From NCBI RefSeq assembly GCF_900129575.1, contig NZ_FQWE01000005.1:301243-365242 (forward strand): a stretch of 64,000 nucleotides of DNA, in the 5' to 3' direction. Positions 9,029 through 20,213 of the stretch are shown one piece after another (within the stretch, counting starts at the first letter, position 1; every line of letters begins with the position of its first letter). A model generated the notes under the pieces. The model had not been told where the DNA came from and searched no databases. It saw nothing but the letters and a program-made list of their open reading frames with translations. The DNA comes from Flavobacterium segetis. GTDB taxonomy: Bacteria > Bacteroidota > Bacteroidia > Flavobacteriales > Flavobacteriaceae. A program made the position numbers and the translations under genes.

Positions 9029-12000
9029 ATGAAAAAAATTATTACTTCACTATTAATGCTTTGTAGTTTTTTTGCTGTGATGGGGCAAACTACTACTTCA
9101 AGTATTAAAGGAATTGTAAAAACTGCAACAGGTGAAACGCTACCTGCTGCCACAATTCAAGCAATTCATACCCCAACGGGTTCTAAGTATTCCGCTCTGT
9201 CAAATGCGGATGGTAGGTATAGTATGCTTAACATGCGAATTGGCGGACCATACAAAGTTACAATAACCTTTGTTGGCTATGAGTCCTCTGTGTACAATGA
9301 AGTATATTTAGAATTAGGTAAAGCATTGCTGCTAGATGCAGTTTTAAACGACCAAAGTCAACAATTATCTGAAGTAAAAGTTGCTGGAGCGAAAAACAAA
9401 GTTTTTGGTAGCGGTAGAACGGGAGCGGAGACAACTATTGGTCGAAAAGAATTAACAGCTTTGCCAACAATTTCTAGATCTGCCGAGGATTTTACTCGTT
9501 TAGAGCCTTCTGCTAGTGGTGGTTCTTTTGGAGGTCGCAACGATCAATACAACAGTTACTCATTAAATGGTGCAGTTTTTAATAATCCTTTCGGATTAGA
9601 TGCTGCAACTCCCGGCGGACAAACAGGTTCTCAGCCTATTTCACTTGATGCAATTGAGCAAATTCAAGTGGCGACTGCACCGTATGATGTTACATTATCA
9701 GGTTTTACAGGTGCCTCAGTAAATGCTGTTACTAAGTCTGGTTCAAATGAGTTTCATGGTACAGTCTACGCATACTTTAGAAACCAAGATTTAACAGGTA
9801 GCAAAATTAATGGTGAGAAAATATTTGTTCCTTCTTTAGAGCAAACTCAGGCAGGATTTAGTATTGGTGGTCCAATTATTAAAAATAAATTATTCTTTTT
9901 TGCTAATTATGAAATAGATAAGAGAAGTGACTTAGGTTCTAATTTTGTTGCTAATAATGGTGACGCAATTGTTGGAGTAAATGAATCACGCGTTTTAGAA
10001 TCAGACTTAGTAGCTGTTTCAGCAGCTTTGAGTGGTTTAGGTTACAATACAGGTGCTTATCAAGGTTTTAGACACAACTCTGATTCTAACAAAGGAATAA
10101 TTAAGTTGGATTGGAATATTAATGACAACAACAAATTAGCCGTAATTTATAATTTTTTGGATGCATCCAAAGATAAACCAGCACATCCATCTGCTTTAGG
10201 TTTTAGAGGACCAGATGTAAATACGTTGCAATTTGAAAAGTCAGGATATCAGATTAACAATAAATTAGACTCCTTTTTAGTCGAATTAAACTCAAAAGTA
10301 AGCGAAACTGTTTCTAATAAACTACAAGCAGGTTATACTCATTTTAATGATTTTAGAAATCCGTTCTCTACTCCAGCACCAGTAATCAATATTCAGAGTA
10401 ACGGTTCTAACTACATAATTGCAGGACATGAACCGTTTTCTATAAATAATACTTTAGACCAAAAAGTGTTACAAATTACCAATAACCTAAGTTACACGGT
10501 AGGCAAGCATGCTTTTACTTTTGGTGTCTCATTTGAAAAATATAAATTTGAAAACTCATTCAATTTAGCTGGATATGATAATTTTGGTAACCCTAACGGT
10601 TATGCAGGTACATTCTTCTCTCCATATTTTAGTGTTCAAGATTTTTTAATTGATGCTGCTAAACCTTTTGCTACAAGTATTATTGCTCAAAATTTGAAAT
10701 ATGCTCAAGATACATTTGATGCAAAAAATTCATTTGGCGTAGGAAAAGATAATGGATGGAAATTAGCTGAATTAAATGTTGGTCAAGTTGCCTTATATGC
10801 ACAAGATGACTGGAATGTAACTGAAAATTTTAAATTAGCTTTAGGGCTAAGAGTTGATAAGCCTTTATATTTTGATACTTCTGATTTGATCCAGAAATAT
10901 ATTGATACTCAAAATGGATCTAGTCGAAACAACAATATCTTGTATTTTAATCCAAAAACTGGAGCTAACGAACAATTAATCTCTACAACATTACCTACTG
11001 ATAAATTATTGTGGTCTCCACGGTTAGGATTTAATTGGGATATTAAAGGTGACAAAACTACACAAGTACGTGGAGGTTCGGGCATATTTACTGGAAAACT
11101 TCCTTTTGTATGGTTAGGAAATCAAGTTAGTGGTGCTGATGATGGTTTTTTTCAAATTATGGATAAAAATTTCAAATGGCCTCAAGTATGGAGATCTAGT
11201 CTAGGTTTGGATCACCGTTTTGATAATAATTATATTGCAACAATTGATATGTCTTACAATAAGGATATTAATGGCGTGCATGTACAGAATTGGGGATTGA
11301 AAACGCCAACAGGAACATTAGCAGGAACTGACAATAGAGCTATTTATAATGCTGCTGATAAAGGACCAAACAATGCGTACGTAATGACAAATTCTAACAA
11401 AGGATATGTTTTAAATACATCTGTTAAATTACAAAAAGCATTTGATAATGGTTTAAACGCCAGTTTAGCATACAACTATTTAGTTTCAAAAGATGTGAAT
11501 TCTATCGAAGCTGAAATTACGGGTGATGCTTTTGCTTTTAACCCAGCTTTAGGGAATGTAAATAATGCTGTTCTATCTAATTCTAAATATGGAGACACAC
11601 ACCGTTTTATTGGTGTAGCTTCTAAGAAATGGAAATATGGAGCTAATGATAAATGGGCCACAACAGTATCTACTTTCTTTGAGTATGCTCAAGGAGGACG
11701 TTTTAATTACATCTATGGTGGTGATGTTAACAATGATGGTTCAGGGACAAATGATTTGATTTATGTTCCAACTACTGCAGAAATTAGTACCATGGCTTTT
11801 ACTGGAGCTGGTCAAGGACCTGCTTTTGATACTTTTATAAGTCAAGATAAATATTTGAGTGAAAGAAGAGGACAGTATGCAGAGCGTTACGGTGCTTTAG
11901 CTCCTTGGAGAGGAAAATGGGACATGAAATTAATTCAAGATTATAATTTTAAACCATCTTCTAGTTCAAATAAAACGAATACAATTCAGTTTAGTGTTGA

Positions 12001-12205
12001 TATCTTAAATGTTGGGAATTTATTGAATTCTGATTGGGGATTAGTTCAAGTGCCTACGAGCATTCAACCAATTGGTGTATCTGTAGATCAAAATACAAAA
12101 GTACCAATCTATACTTTTAATGGAACTCAAACAAAAACGTTTAATTACGATGCAAGTTTGTTGTCAAGATGGCAAGCACAATTTGGAATTAGATATATTT
12201 TCTAG
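9029..12205 (+). CDS. TonB-dependent receptor, Oar-like
   Basis: A 1058-residue outer-membrane receptor. Residues 1-20 are a signal peptide ending VMGQ. Residues 24-112 form a carboxypeptidase-regulatory-like beta-sandwich. A plug follows at about 115-245, including GRNDQYNSYSLNGAVFNNPF and GFTGASVNAVTKSGSNEFHG, the pattern of Oar-type receptors. The rest is a large beta barrel ending in RWQAQFGIRYIF with a terminal aromatic. It is monocistronic, flanked by terminators, with no SusD partner. The substrate cannot be read from sequence; Oar-like proteins elsewhere have been linked to protein or peptide uptake. Confidence 0.92.
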   Translation: MKKIITSLLMLCSFFAVMGQTTTSSIKGIVKTATGETLPAATIQAIHTPTGSKYSALSNADGRYSMLNMRIGGPYKVTITFVGYESSVYNEVYLELGKALLLDAVLNDQSQQLSEVKVAGAKNKVFGSGRTGAETTIGRKELTALPTISRSAEDFTRLEPSASGGSFGGRNDQYNSYSLNGAVFNNPFGLDAATPGGQTGSQPISLDAIEQIQVATAPYDVTLSGFTGASVNAVTKSGSNEFHGTVYAYFRNQDLTGSKINGEKIFVPSLEQTQAGFSIGGPIIKNKLFFFANYEIDKRSDLGSNFVANNGDAIVGVNESRVLESDLVAVSAALSGLGYNTGAYQGFRHNSDSNKGIIKLDWNINDNNKLAVIYNFLDASKDKPAHPSALGFRGPDVNTLQFEKSGYQINNKLDSFLVELNSKVSETVSNKLQAGYTHFNDFRNPFSTPAPVINIQSNGSNYIIAGHEPFSINNTLDQKVLQITNNLSYTVGKHAFTFGVSFEKYKFENSFNLAGYDNFGNPNGYAGTFFSPYFSVQDFLIDAAKPFATSIIAQNLKYAQDTFDAKNSFGVGKDNGWKLAELNVGQVALYAQDDWNVTENFKLALGLRVDKPLYFDTSDLIQKYIDTQNGSSRNNNILYFNPKTGANEQLISTTLPTDKLLWSPRLGFNWDIKGDKTTQVRGGSGIFTGKLPFVWLGNQVSGADDGFFQIMDKNFKWPQVWRSSLGLDHRFDNNYIATIDMSYNKDINGVHVQNWGLKTPTGTLAGTDNRAIYNAADKGPNNAYVMTNSNKGYVLNTSVKLQKAFDNGLNASLAYNYLVSKDVNSIEAEITGDAFAFNPALGNVNNAVLSNSKYGDTHRFIGVASKKWKYGANDKWATTVSTFFEYAQGGRFNYIYGGDVNNDGSGTNDLIYVPTTAEISTMAFTGAGQGPAFDTFISQDKYLSERRGQYAERYGALAPWRGKWDMKLIQDYNFKPSSSSNKTNTIQFSVDILNVGNLLNSDWGLVQVPTSIQPIGVSVDQNTKVPIYTFNGTQTKTFNYDASLLSRWQAQFGIRYIF

Positions 12206-12231
12206 AAAAAAGATTAAATTATAGTAAATTT

Positions 12232-12260
12232 GCCCTCTCGATTAAGAGGGCTTTTTTTTT
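12232..12260 (+). terminator. Rho-independent terminator after TonB receptor gene
   Basis: A perfect 7-bp stem GCCCTCT (12232-12238) / AGAGGGC (12245-12251) with a 6-nt loop, followed by nine T residues. Confidence 0.9.
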
Positions 12261-12316
12261 GATTTCAACTTTCAAAAAAACAAGTTAAGCATAACAATAA
12301 ATATTAAAAGAGAATA

Positions 12317-12790
12317 ATGAAATACTCTAGATTAACAAAAGAACAGTTCGAAGAATTAACACAGGAATTTACTAATTTTCTAGCTACGCAAGCCATTGAT
12401 AAAATAGAATGGGACAAGATAAAGTCCGAGAAACCTGAAGTCGCTGAACAAGAACTAGACGTTTTTTCTGATTTGGTATGGGAAGGCGTGTTAACCAAAT
12501 CTGAATTTTTAGAACATTTTTCTAAAAATCATATTTTTCTTTTTCATATTTTTGATACTTATGTGCAGTCTATTGTTTTGAAATCATTAGTAACAGATGT
12601 CGATTTCTTAACCAAGGAAGGCTTGCAATGGTTAAGCGATAATATGTTTACCGAAACTATCGAAATGAAAATTGGTAAAAAAGAATTTACCGAAGAGCGC
12701 AATACTTCAATTTTCGAATTAATACAGCAAGGTGCTTTTTTGAGTGATGGACTATTATTCAAGCAAGTTAATTCAATTATTGAGTCTTAA
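12317..12790 (+). CDS. DUF6495 family protein
   Basis: A 157-residue soluble, mostly helical protein with no signal or membrane segment, rich in Glu and Lys. I recognise it as the DUF6495 family, a conserved single-domain protein of flavobacteria with unknown function. Landmarks are MKYSRLTKEQFEELTQEF at the N-terminus and IEWDKIKSEKPEVAEQELD at about residues 34-52. It lies 74 nt before ligA on the same strand. Confidence 0.75.
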   Translation: MKYSRLTKEQFEELTQEFTNFLATQAIDKIEWDKIKSEKPEVAEQELDVFSDLVWEGVLTKSEFLEHFSKNHIFLFHIFDTYVQSIVLKSLVTDVDFLTKEGLQWLSDNMFTETIEMKIGKKEFTEERNTSIFELIQQGAFLSDGLLFKQVNSIIES

Positions 12791-12840
12791 ATTTATTGTT
12801 ATTATTTTAAAATCACTTATTTTAGTAGACTAATAAATAA

Positions 12841-14868
<2,028 letters not shown>

Positions 14869-14877
14869 GTGTGGCAA

Positions 14878-15633
14878 ATGAAAACTAAAAAAAAACAAAT
14901 TTTATTTGAAAAAGTAATTACATCAATCTTATTGTTGTTTATTGCGATAGAAATAATAGCTGAATGTCTTCAATATAACTTATCATTTATTCCCTACAGA
15001 CCAGTTGTAGGATCTCTAATTTTAGGATTATATCTACTTAAAACTGAAAAAAGGAATAATTTATTTTTAATTGTGTTTATTCTTTTAATTCTTACCAGTA
15101 TTTTCATTCTTTCTAGTTACATGCCATCATTGATTTTTGGTTTAGTGGGTATAATAATTCATCGCATATTAATAATGTATTACATCATTAAATTAAATAT
15201 GGTAAAGGATTTTGTTCCTATTCTTATTGCAATAGTTCCTTTTATATTTTTGTTTTCTTATTTACTTTCAGTAGCCGATGAAATTCCTAAGCATAGTTAT
15301 TATCCTTTAGTTGTTCAGAACATTTTAGTATCCATGCTTGCTGGTTTAATTCTTTCGAATCACTATATGAACCAAAACAGTAATACAGCTTGGTTATCTA
15401 TTTTTGGATTGTTATCAACTGCGCTCTATTTTACAGTATTTATAGAGAAATGTTTTTTGTCTAATTTACCGCCAACTTATTTTAACCCTCTGGGAATGTT
15501 GTTATTTGCAACTAGTTATTTTTCATTTTACAAATTTGTGATTCATGCTGAGCAATCAAAAACTAATTTAGATAATTTAAAAATACAAGAGTTAAACACA
15601 ATACAAAGTTTAAAAAAAATCAACTACAGTTAA
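14878..15633 (+). CDS. polytopic membrane protein, possibly distant YhhN-like
   Basis: A 251-residue protein with about eight hydrophobic helices and short loops, ending in a charged tail. I chose ATG 14878; a GTG at 14869 directly after the ligA stop adds three residues. The number of helices and the segments PYRPVVGSLILGLYLL and LGMLLFATSYFSFYKF resemble the YhhN/TMEM86 lysoplasmalogenase fold, but the usual Asp of that family's S-D pair is Tyr here, so the assignment is weak. It starts 9 nt after ligA. Its stop overlaps the stop of the convergent metallophosphatase gene by 4 nt. Confidence 0.6.
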   Translation: MKTKKKQILFEKVITSILLLFIAIEIIAECLQYNLSFIPYRPVVGSLILGLYLLKTEKRNNLFLIVFILLILTSIFILSSYMPSLIFGLVGIIIHRILIMYYIIKLNMVKDFVPILIAIVPFIFLFSYLLSVADEIPKHSYYPLVVQNILVSMLAGLILSNHYMNQNSNTAWLSIFGLLSTALYFTVFIEKCFLSNLPPTYFNPLGMLLFATSYFSFYKFVIHAEQSKTNLDNLKIQELNTIQSLKKINYS

Positions 15634-16541
15634 ACTATAATTGATTTTCCTTCAAAGGCTTTTGTTTTATTATTATCTAAATAAAAATCGATTCTTCCTA
15701 GGTTTATTCCGTAGCAACCTACTTGATTGACTAAAACTTCTTTACCAACTAAATTCTTAGCAATTGTAGGTTTGTCAAGGAAAGTATGAGTGTGACCACC
15801 AATGATTAAATCGATATCCTGCGTTAGTTCGGCTAACTTCAAGTCACTGATTTTTGATGCCTCATCTCTATAGCGATAACCCAAATGTGATAAGCAAATT
15901 ACGATGTCACAATTATTTTCCTTTTTTAGAATTCGCACCATATCCTGAGCTGTTTCTACAGGATCGTTATAAACAGTTTCTTTATACATTCCCTTATTAA
16001 CTAATCCTTCGAGCTCAATTCCTAGGCCAAAGACACCAACTTTAATACCACTTTTATTAAATATCTTGTAAGGTTTTACAAATCCATCCATTACAGTATT
16101 TTTAAAATCATAATTAGCAGAAATGAATTCAAATTTCGCATGAGGCATTTGTGCACGTAAACCTTCAACACCGTTATCAAAATCGTGATTTCCTATAGCT
16201 GATGCATCATATTGCATCATACTCATTAGTTTAAACTCTAACTCTCCACCATAATAATTAAAGTAAGGCGTTCCTTGAAAAATATCTCCAGCATCAAGTA
16301 AAAGTACATTTGTATTTTCTTTTCTAATGCTACTAATCAATGCTGCTCTCCGTTCTACACCGCCCATATTTGCATTCCGAGGATGGTCTGCAGGAAAAGG
16401 ATCAATATAACTATGTACATCGTTAGTATGCAAAATAGTAAGCTGTTTAATTTCTGAAGTGCCAAAACTACTCAATGTTATTCCTAACCCGATTAAAGCT
16501 GAACTTGCAGCAGTTTTCTCTATAAATTCTCTTCTTTTCAT
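15630..16541 (-). CDS. Tat-exported metallophosphatase (5'-nucleotidase catalytic half)
   Basis: A 303-residue calcineurin-like phosphoesterase carrying only the catalytic half of a UshA-type 5'-nucleotidase. Metal motifs are HTNDVH (residues 39-44), DAGDIFQG, AIGNHDFDNG, CLSHLGYR and GGHTHTF, all intact. The N-terminus has a twin-arginine pattern MKRREFIEK followed by a hydrophobic stretch ending near residue 29, so folded export by Tat with its metals is likely. The nucleotide-binding C-terminal domain is missing and is encoded by the gene starting at 17495. The predicted role is hydrolysis of external nucleotides or related phosphoesters in the periplasm. Confidence 0.9.
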   Translation of the reverse strand: MKRREFIEKTAASSALIGLGITLSSFGTSEIKQLTILHTNDVHSYIDPFPADHPRNANMGGVERRAALISSIRKENTNVLLLDAGDIFQGTPYFNYYGGELEFKLMSMMQYDASAIGNHDFDNGVEGLRAQMPHAKFEFISANYDFKNTVMDGFVKPYKIFNKSGIKVGVFGLGIELEGLVNKGMYKETVYNDPVETAQDMVRILKKENNCDIVICLSHLGYRYRDEASKISDLKLAELTQDIDLIIGGHTHTFLDKPTIAKNLVGKEVLVNQVGCYGINLGRIDFYLDNNKTKAFEGKSIIV

Positions 16542-16715
16542 TTTTTAAATTTTTTTGTCCTTTTTATTCTTAGGATTGATACAAAGCTATTTATTTCTTT
16601 AGTTCGCTTCGATTACATACTACTTTACACCTTGTTTATCGCTCGATTAAAAAGATACAATGGTAAATCAATCAAGATTATAGTGCGCATTCTTAAGACT
16701 ATTTTTTTTATTTTC

Positions 16716-17495
16716 TTATTCTATAATTATTCTGACATCTCTCAAGACAGGTATTGTATCCACTTGTTTAAAATAGTCGATGAGAATATTTCTTAATTTA
16801 TAATCAAGATCATATTTTTTAATTCCTTTGTTAAAAAATGTCATGTTATCGCCTCCTTCAGCTAAATAGTCATTTGTTCCTACATAATAAATAGTTTCTT
16901 TTTCTACTGGTTTCCCTTGAACTAAAATATTTTTAGGTCTATTATTTTTATCGATTGTAAAAGTTACTCCAGCAAGCGGATGCGCTTTTTTGTCAATAAT
17001 GAAAAAGTCAACCAATTCAAAAACTTGCTCTCCCTTCATGGCTATAACAACCATACTATTTTCAAATGGCATAATTTCAAAAGCGTTTCTTGCAGTTACA
17101 TTTCCTTTCGGGAGGATAGACCTAATACCGCCACTGTTTAGCAAGCAGATGTCAATACTTTTTTTCTCTCTACTTTGAAAAACAAGATTGCCACGCATTA
17201 ATGATACATCAGCCATCAAATTGCCAATTGTTGTTTGCCATTTTCCTGAACTTTTATCTAATGTTTCAGGACAATATGCAAGAATACTATCCAGATCTTT
17301 ATTAATGTGCTCTCTATAAGGCTTAATATAATTCTCAATTTCGAGAACTTGATTTTCTTTATCAGTAATTGGAATTCGTTTTCCTTCAATTTTAGTAATA
17401 TGATAACTTTGTTTGCTGCATGAGACAACAAAAAATAATGTTAAGAATATAACAAAAAGTTTAGAAACTTGATTATACTTTTTTAGATTTACCAT
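16716..17495 (-). CDS. 5'-nucleotidase C-terminal domain lipoprotein
   Basis: A 259-residue lipoprotein (lipobox VVSC, Cys26) that holds only the substrate-specificity domain of UshA-like 5'-nucleotidases. Hallmarks are GNLMADVSLMRG, CLLNSGGIRS, MPFENSMVVIAMKG and VGTNDYLAEGGDNMTFF. There is no metallophosphatase domain. It lies upstream of the catalytic half with a 174-nt gap on the same strand, so the two products probably work together after separate export. The wide gap and a -7-like element (CAAAGCTA on the plus strand at 16582-16589) allow independent transcription of the second gene. Confidence 0.88.
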   Translation of the reverse strand: MVNLKKYNQVSKLFVIFLTLFFVVSCSKQSYHITKIEGKRIPITDKENQVLEIENYIKPYREHINKDLDSILAYCPETLDKSSGKWQTTIGNLMADVSLMRGNLVFQSREKKSIDICLLNSGGIRSILPKGNVTARNAFEIMPFENSMVVIAMKGEQVFELVDFFIIDKKAHPLAGVTFTIDKNNRPKNILVQGKPVEKETIYYVGTNDYLAEGGDNMTFFNKGIKKYDLDYKLRNILIDYFKQVDTIPVLRDVRIIIE

Positions 17496-17516
17496 TTTAA
17501 ATGCGACTTAATTAAT

Positions 17517-17524
17517 TAATTTTG
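17517..17524 (+). promoter_or_regulatory. putative -7 element for DUF6913-dapA
   Basis: TAATTTTG matches TAnnTTTG 18 nt before the DUF6913 start, in the divergent spacer with the 5'-nucleotidase genes. No clear -33 TTG is present, so this is a weaker call. Confidence 0.4.
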
Positions 17525-17542
17525 TAAACAAGTAAAAGTAAT

Positions 17543-18061
17543 ATGTTTTTAAATTATATAAAGGATTTTATTCTAAAAAAAACATTAAAAAACGGCTTGA
17601 TAAATTTAGAGAATAATTTTTCTTCTGTTGCTATAAAAAAAGTGGGTTTACTTATTGATTCGGCCTCTTTTTTTGAAAAAGAAAAATTAATTAGTGATAT
17701 TGTTTTAAGTGGAATTTTGGTTGAGAACATTAGTGCTATTGTTTGTACCGATAAAATTACAAACATAGATCATCCAAAATTTATTTCATTCATGCCATCT
17801 CAACTTTCTTGGGACGGTACAATTAGCAACGATGAAATTAATGCTTTTATCGCAGCTAAATTTGATCTTCTTATCAATTATTATGATATAGAAAAAGCAA
17901 TATTGTTACAAATTACCCATCAATCGAATGCATTATTTAAAGTTGGATTTACAACTGTAGACAAAAGGTTAAATCATTTTATGATCACTACAGCAATTGA
18001 AAATCATAGTGTTTTTATAAGGGAATTATTTAAATATTTAAAATTATTAAAAAAAATATAA
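17543..18061 (+). CDS. DUF6913 domain protein
   Basis: A 172-residue soluble protein that I recognise as the flavobacterial family DUF6913, function unknown. It has alternating hydrophobic strands ([23 protein letters not shown]) and no export signal. In flavobacteria it commonly sits beside dapA; here the spacing is 8 nt, which suggests co-transcription but does not reveal a role. Confidence 0.75.
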   Translation: MFLNYIKDFILKKTLKNGLINLENNFSSVAIKKVGLLIDSASFFEKEKLISDIVLSGILVENISAIVCTDKITNIDHPKFISFMPSQLSWDGTISNDEINAFIAAKFDLLINYYDIEKAILLQITHQSNALFKVGFTTVDKRLNHFMITTAIENHSVFIRELFKYLKLLKKI

Positions 18062-18069
18062 AGCTAATT

Positions 18070-18957
18070 ATGCAATCATTAATAGGAACTGGTGTTGCAC
18101 TTGTAACGCCTTTTAAAAAAGATTTTTCAATTGATACGGAAGCATTAAAAAGAATTGTTTGTTTTTCAATTGATGGCGGAATAGAATATTTAGTTGTTCT
18201 AGGCACAACAGCCGAAAATGCGACATTATCTTTCAATGAAAAGGAAATAGTAATCCAAACTGTAATTGAGGCTAATAATGGAAGTCTACCACTCGTGCTA
18301 GGCGTTGGGGGGAACAACACTGCAGAGGTTGTGCAAGAATTAAAAACAAGAGACTTATCTGCGTTTGCCGCGATACTTTCGGTTTCTCCTTATTATAACA
18401 AACCAACTCAAGAAGGAATTTATCAACATTTCAAGGCAATTGCTGAAGCCTCACCAATTCCTGTAATCCTTTATAATGTTCCAGGAAGGACAGCTAGTAA
18501 TATGTTACCAGCAACGGTTTTGCGACTAGCAAATGATTTCGAAAATATTGTAGCCATCAAGGAAGCCGCTGGCGACATAGTGCAATCGATGAAATTAATA
18601 AAAGATAAGCCAAAAGATTTTTTAGTTATTTCTGGCGATGACATGATTGCTTTGCCAATGGTTTTAGCTGGTGGAGCCGGTGTAATTTCAGTAATAGGAC
18701 AAGGTTTTCCAAAGGAATTTTCTGAAATGATCCGTTTAGGATTAAATAAAAAACCTGATGAGGCATTTAAATATCAATATCTATTATCTGATTCTATTGA
18801 TATGATATTTGAGCAAGGTAATCCCGCTGGTATTAAACAAGTGTTTATGTCACTAGGAATTTCGGAAAACATAGTTCGTTTACCATTAGTTATAGTAGAT
18901 GATTTATTAGCTAAAAGAATTAACGATTTTGTAATAAAAATAAATAATCAAGTATAA
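18070..18957 (+). CDS. dapA: 4-hydroxy-tetrahydrodipicolinate synthase
   Basis: Condenses pyruvate and aspartate semialdehyde in lysine and meso-diaminopimelate synthesis. The 295-residue TIM barrel has the Schiff-base Lys164 in AIKEAAGD, Tyr135 in LYNVPGRT, and the Thr46-Thr47 pair in [15 protein letters not shown] replaces the more common GESAT. A weak A/T-rich inverted repeat follows the stop. The next gene has its own promoter. Confidence 0.97.
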   Translation: MQSLIGTGVALVTPFKKDFSIDTEALKRIVCFSIDGGIEYLVVLGTTAENATLSFNEKEIVIQTVIEANNGSLPLVLGVGGNNTAEVVQELKTRDLSAFAAILSVSPYYNKPTQEGIYQHFKAIAEASPIPVILYNVPGRTASNMLPATVLRLANDFENIVAIKEAAGDIVQSMKLIKDKPKDFLVISGDDMIALPMVLAGGAGVISVIGQGFPKEFSEMIRLGLNKKPDEAFKYQYLLSDSIDMIFEQGNPAGIKQVFMSLGISENIVRLPLVIVDDLLAKRINDFVIKINNQV

Positions 18958-18990
18958 AAAAAGAGTCTTTTTTTAAACAAAAAATATATT

Positions 18991-19020
18991 TTGAAGTCGA
19001 TAAATTAATAACTAAATTTG
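18991..19020 (+). promoter_or_regulatory. promoter of bamD operon
   Basis: TTG (18991-18993), a 19-bp spacer and TAAATTTG (19013-19020) match the Bacteroidota consensus. The roughly 60-nt leader contains CCGAA-CTT-CGG at 19024-19034, a small potential hairpin. Confidence 0.75.
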
Positions 19021-19085
19021 CAACCGAAACTTCGGTATGATTTCGTGAGAATTTTTACATAAGAAATCATTATAAAAGTAAAAAA

Positions 19086-19880
19086 ATGAAAAAAATTGTA
19101 TCCATATTGCTTATTGTTGTTCTATTTAGTTCTTGTAATGAATATCAAAAAGCTTTAAAATCAGAGGATGTTGGAGTTAAATTTGAGCTAGCAACAAAAT
19201 TGTATGATTCAGGGAAATATTCAAAAGCGATTAGAATTTTTGAGCAAATCGCCCCTGCTTATAGAGGAAAACCGCAAGCAGAGAAGTTGTTTTATATGTT
19301 TGCACAGTCTTATTATAAAACAAAACAATATACTTTATCAGGTTATCAGTTTGAAAGTTTTGTATCCGGATATCCCAAAAGTGAAAAATTGCAAGAAGCG
19401 GCTTATTTAGGGGCAAAAAGCTACAGCATGTTATCACCAGTTTACAGCTTAGATCAGACGGATACTAATAAAGCTCTGGATAAGCTACAAACATTTATTG
19501 ATAATTACCCTAATTCTGAATATTTGGCGGAAGCCAATATTGCAGTAAAAGCGTTAAGCGAGAAATTAGAAAAGAAAGTATACGAAAATGCAAAAGGTTA
19601 CAATACAATTTCTGATTTTAAAGCTGCAATTGTTGCTTTAGATAATTTTGTTGCTGATTATCCTGGAACGCCTTACAAAGAGGATGCGATGTTTTATAAA
19701 TTGGATTCAGCCTATCAATTAGGTATTAATAGTATTCCATCTAAAATGGAAGAACGATTAAATGTTGCAAAAACAGCGCAAACAAATTTGATTAAATTTA
19801 ATGCTGAAACGAAGTATAAAAAAGAAGCTGAGCAAATGCTCGCTCGAATTGAAAAAGATTTACAAAAATTTACTAAATAA
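19086..19880 (+). CDS. bamD: outer membrane assembly lipoprotein BamD
   Basis: A BAM-complex lipoprotein that helps insert beta-barrel proteins into the outer membrane. The 264-residue product has a lipobox FSSC (Cys17) and tetratricopeptide repeats through about residue 210, for example YDSGKYSKAIRIFEQIAPAYRG and YYKTKQYTLSGYQFESFV. It heads the set bamD, omega, coaBC, DUF4835, recN with an 8-nt gap to the next gene. Confidence 0.93.
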   Translation: MKKIVSILLIVVLFSSCNEYQKALKSEDVGVKFELATKLYDSGKYSKAIRIFEQIAPAYRGKPQAEKLFYMFAQSYYKTKQYTLSGYQFESFVSGYPKSEKLQEAAYLGAKSYSMLSPVYSLDQTDTNKALDKLQTFIDNYPNSEYLAEANIAVKALSEKLEKKVYENAKGYNTISDFKAAIVALDNFVADYPGTPYKEDAMFYKLDSAYQLGINSIPSKMEERLNVAKTAQTNLIKFNAETKYKKEAEQMLARIEKDLQKFTK

Positions 19881-19888
19881 ATAAAGTC

Positions 19889-20206
19889 ATGGATTTAAAA
19901 AAGACGAATGCTCCAGTAAATACAATAACGTATAACAAAAGCGTTATTGAAGAACCTACTGGAAATGTATATGAAGCAATAACAATTATGGCTAAAAGAG
20001 CAAACCAAATCAATTCTGAAATTAAAAAAGAATTGACTGAGAAATTGGAAGAATTTGCTACATATAATGACAGTCTTGAAGAAGTTTTTGAAAATAAAGA
20101 GCAAATCGAGGTTTCAAAATTTTACGAAAAACTACCTAAGCCTCACGCATTAGCAGTTCAAGAATGGTTAGATGGTAAAATTTACCACAGAGATTCTAGT
20201 AAATAA
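19889..20206 (+). CDS. rpoZ: DNA-directed RNA polymerase omega subunit (Bacteroidota type)
   Basis: A 105-residue protein of the RpoZ/Rpb6-like family found in Bacteroidota, which assists folding and assembly of the RNA polymerase beta' subunit. The core TGNVYEAITIMAKRANQIN at residues 24-42 is the helix that contacts beta'. It has more C-terminal sequence than the E. coli form. The position between bamD and coaBC is typical. Confidence 0.88.
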   Translation: MDLKKTNAPVNTITYNKSVIEEPTGNVYEAITIMAKRANQINSEIKKELTEKLEEFATYNDSLEEVFENKEQIEVSKFYEKLPKPHALAVQEWLDGKIYHRDSSK

Positions 20207-20213
20207 TAGTACG

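Noticed and set aside
15630..17495. Frameshifted single 5'-nucleotidase gene
   Set aside because: Each half has its own start, export signal and stop, separated by 174 nt, and the order is reversed (C-terminal half first), so it is not a broken gene.
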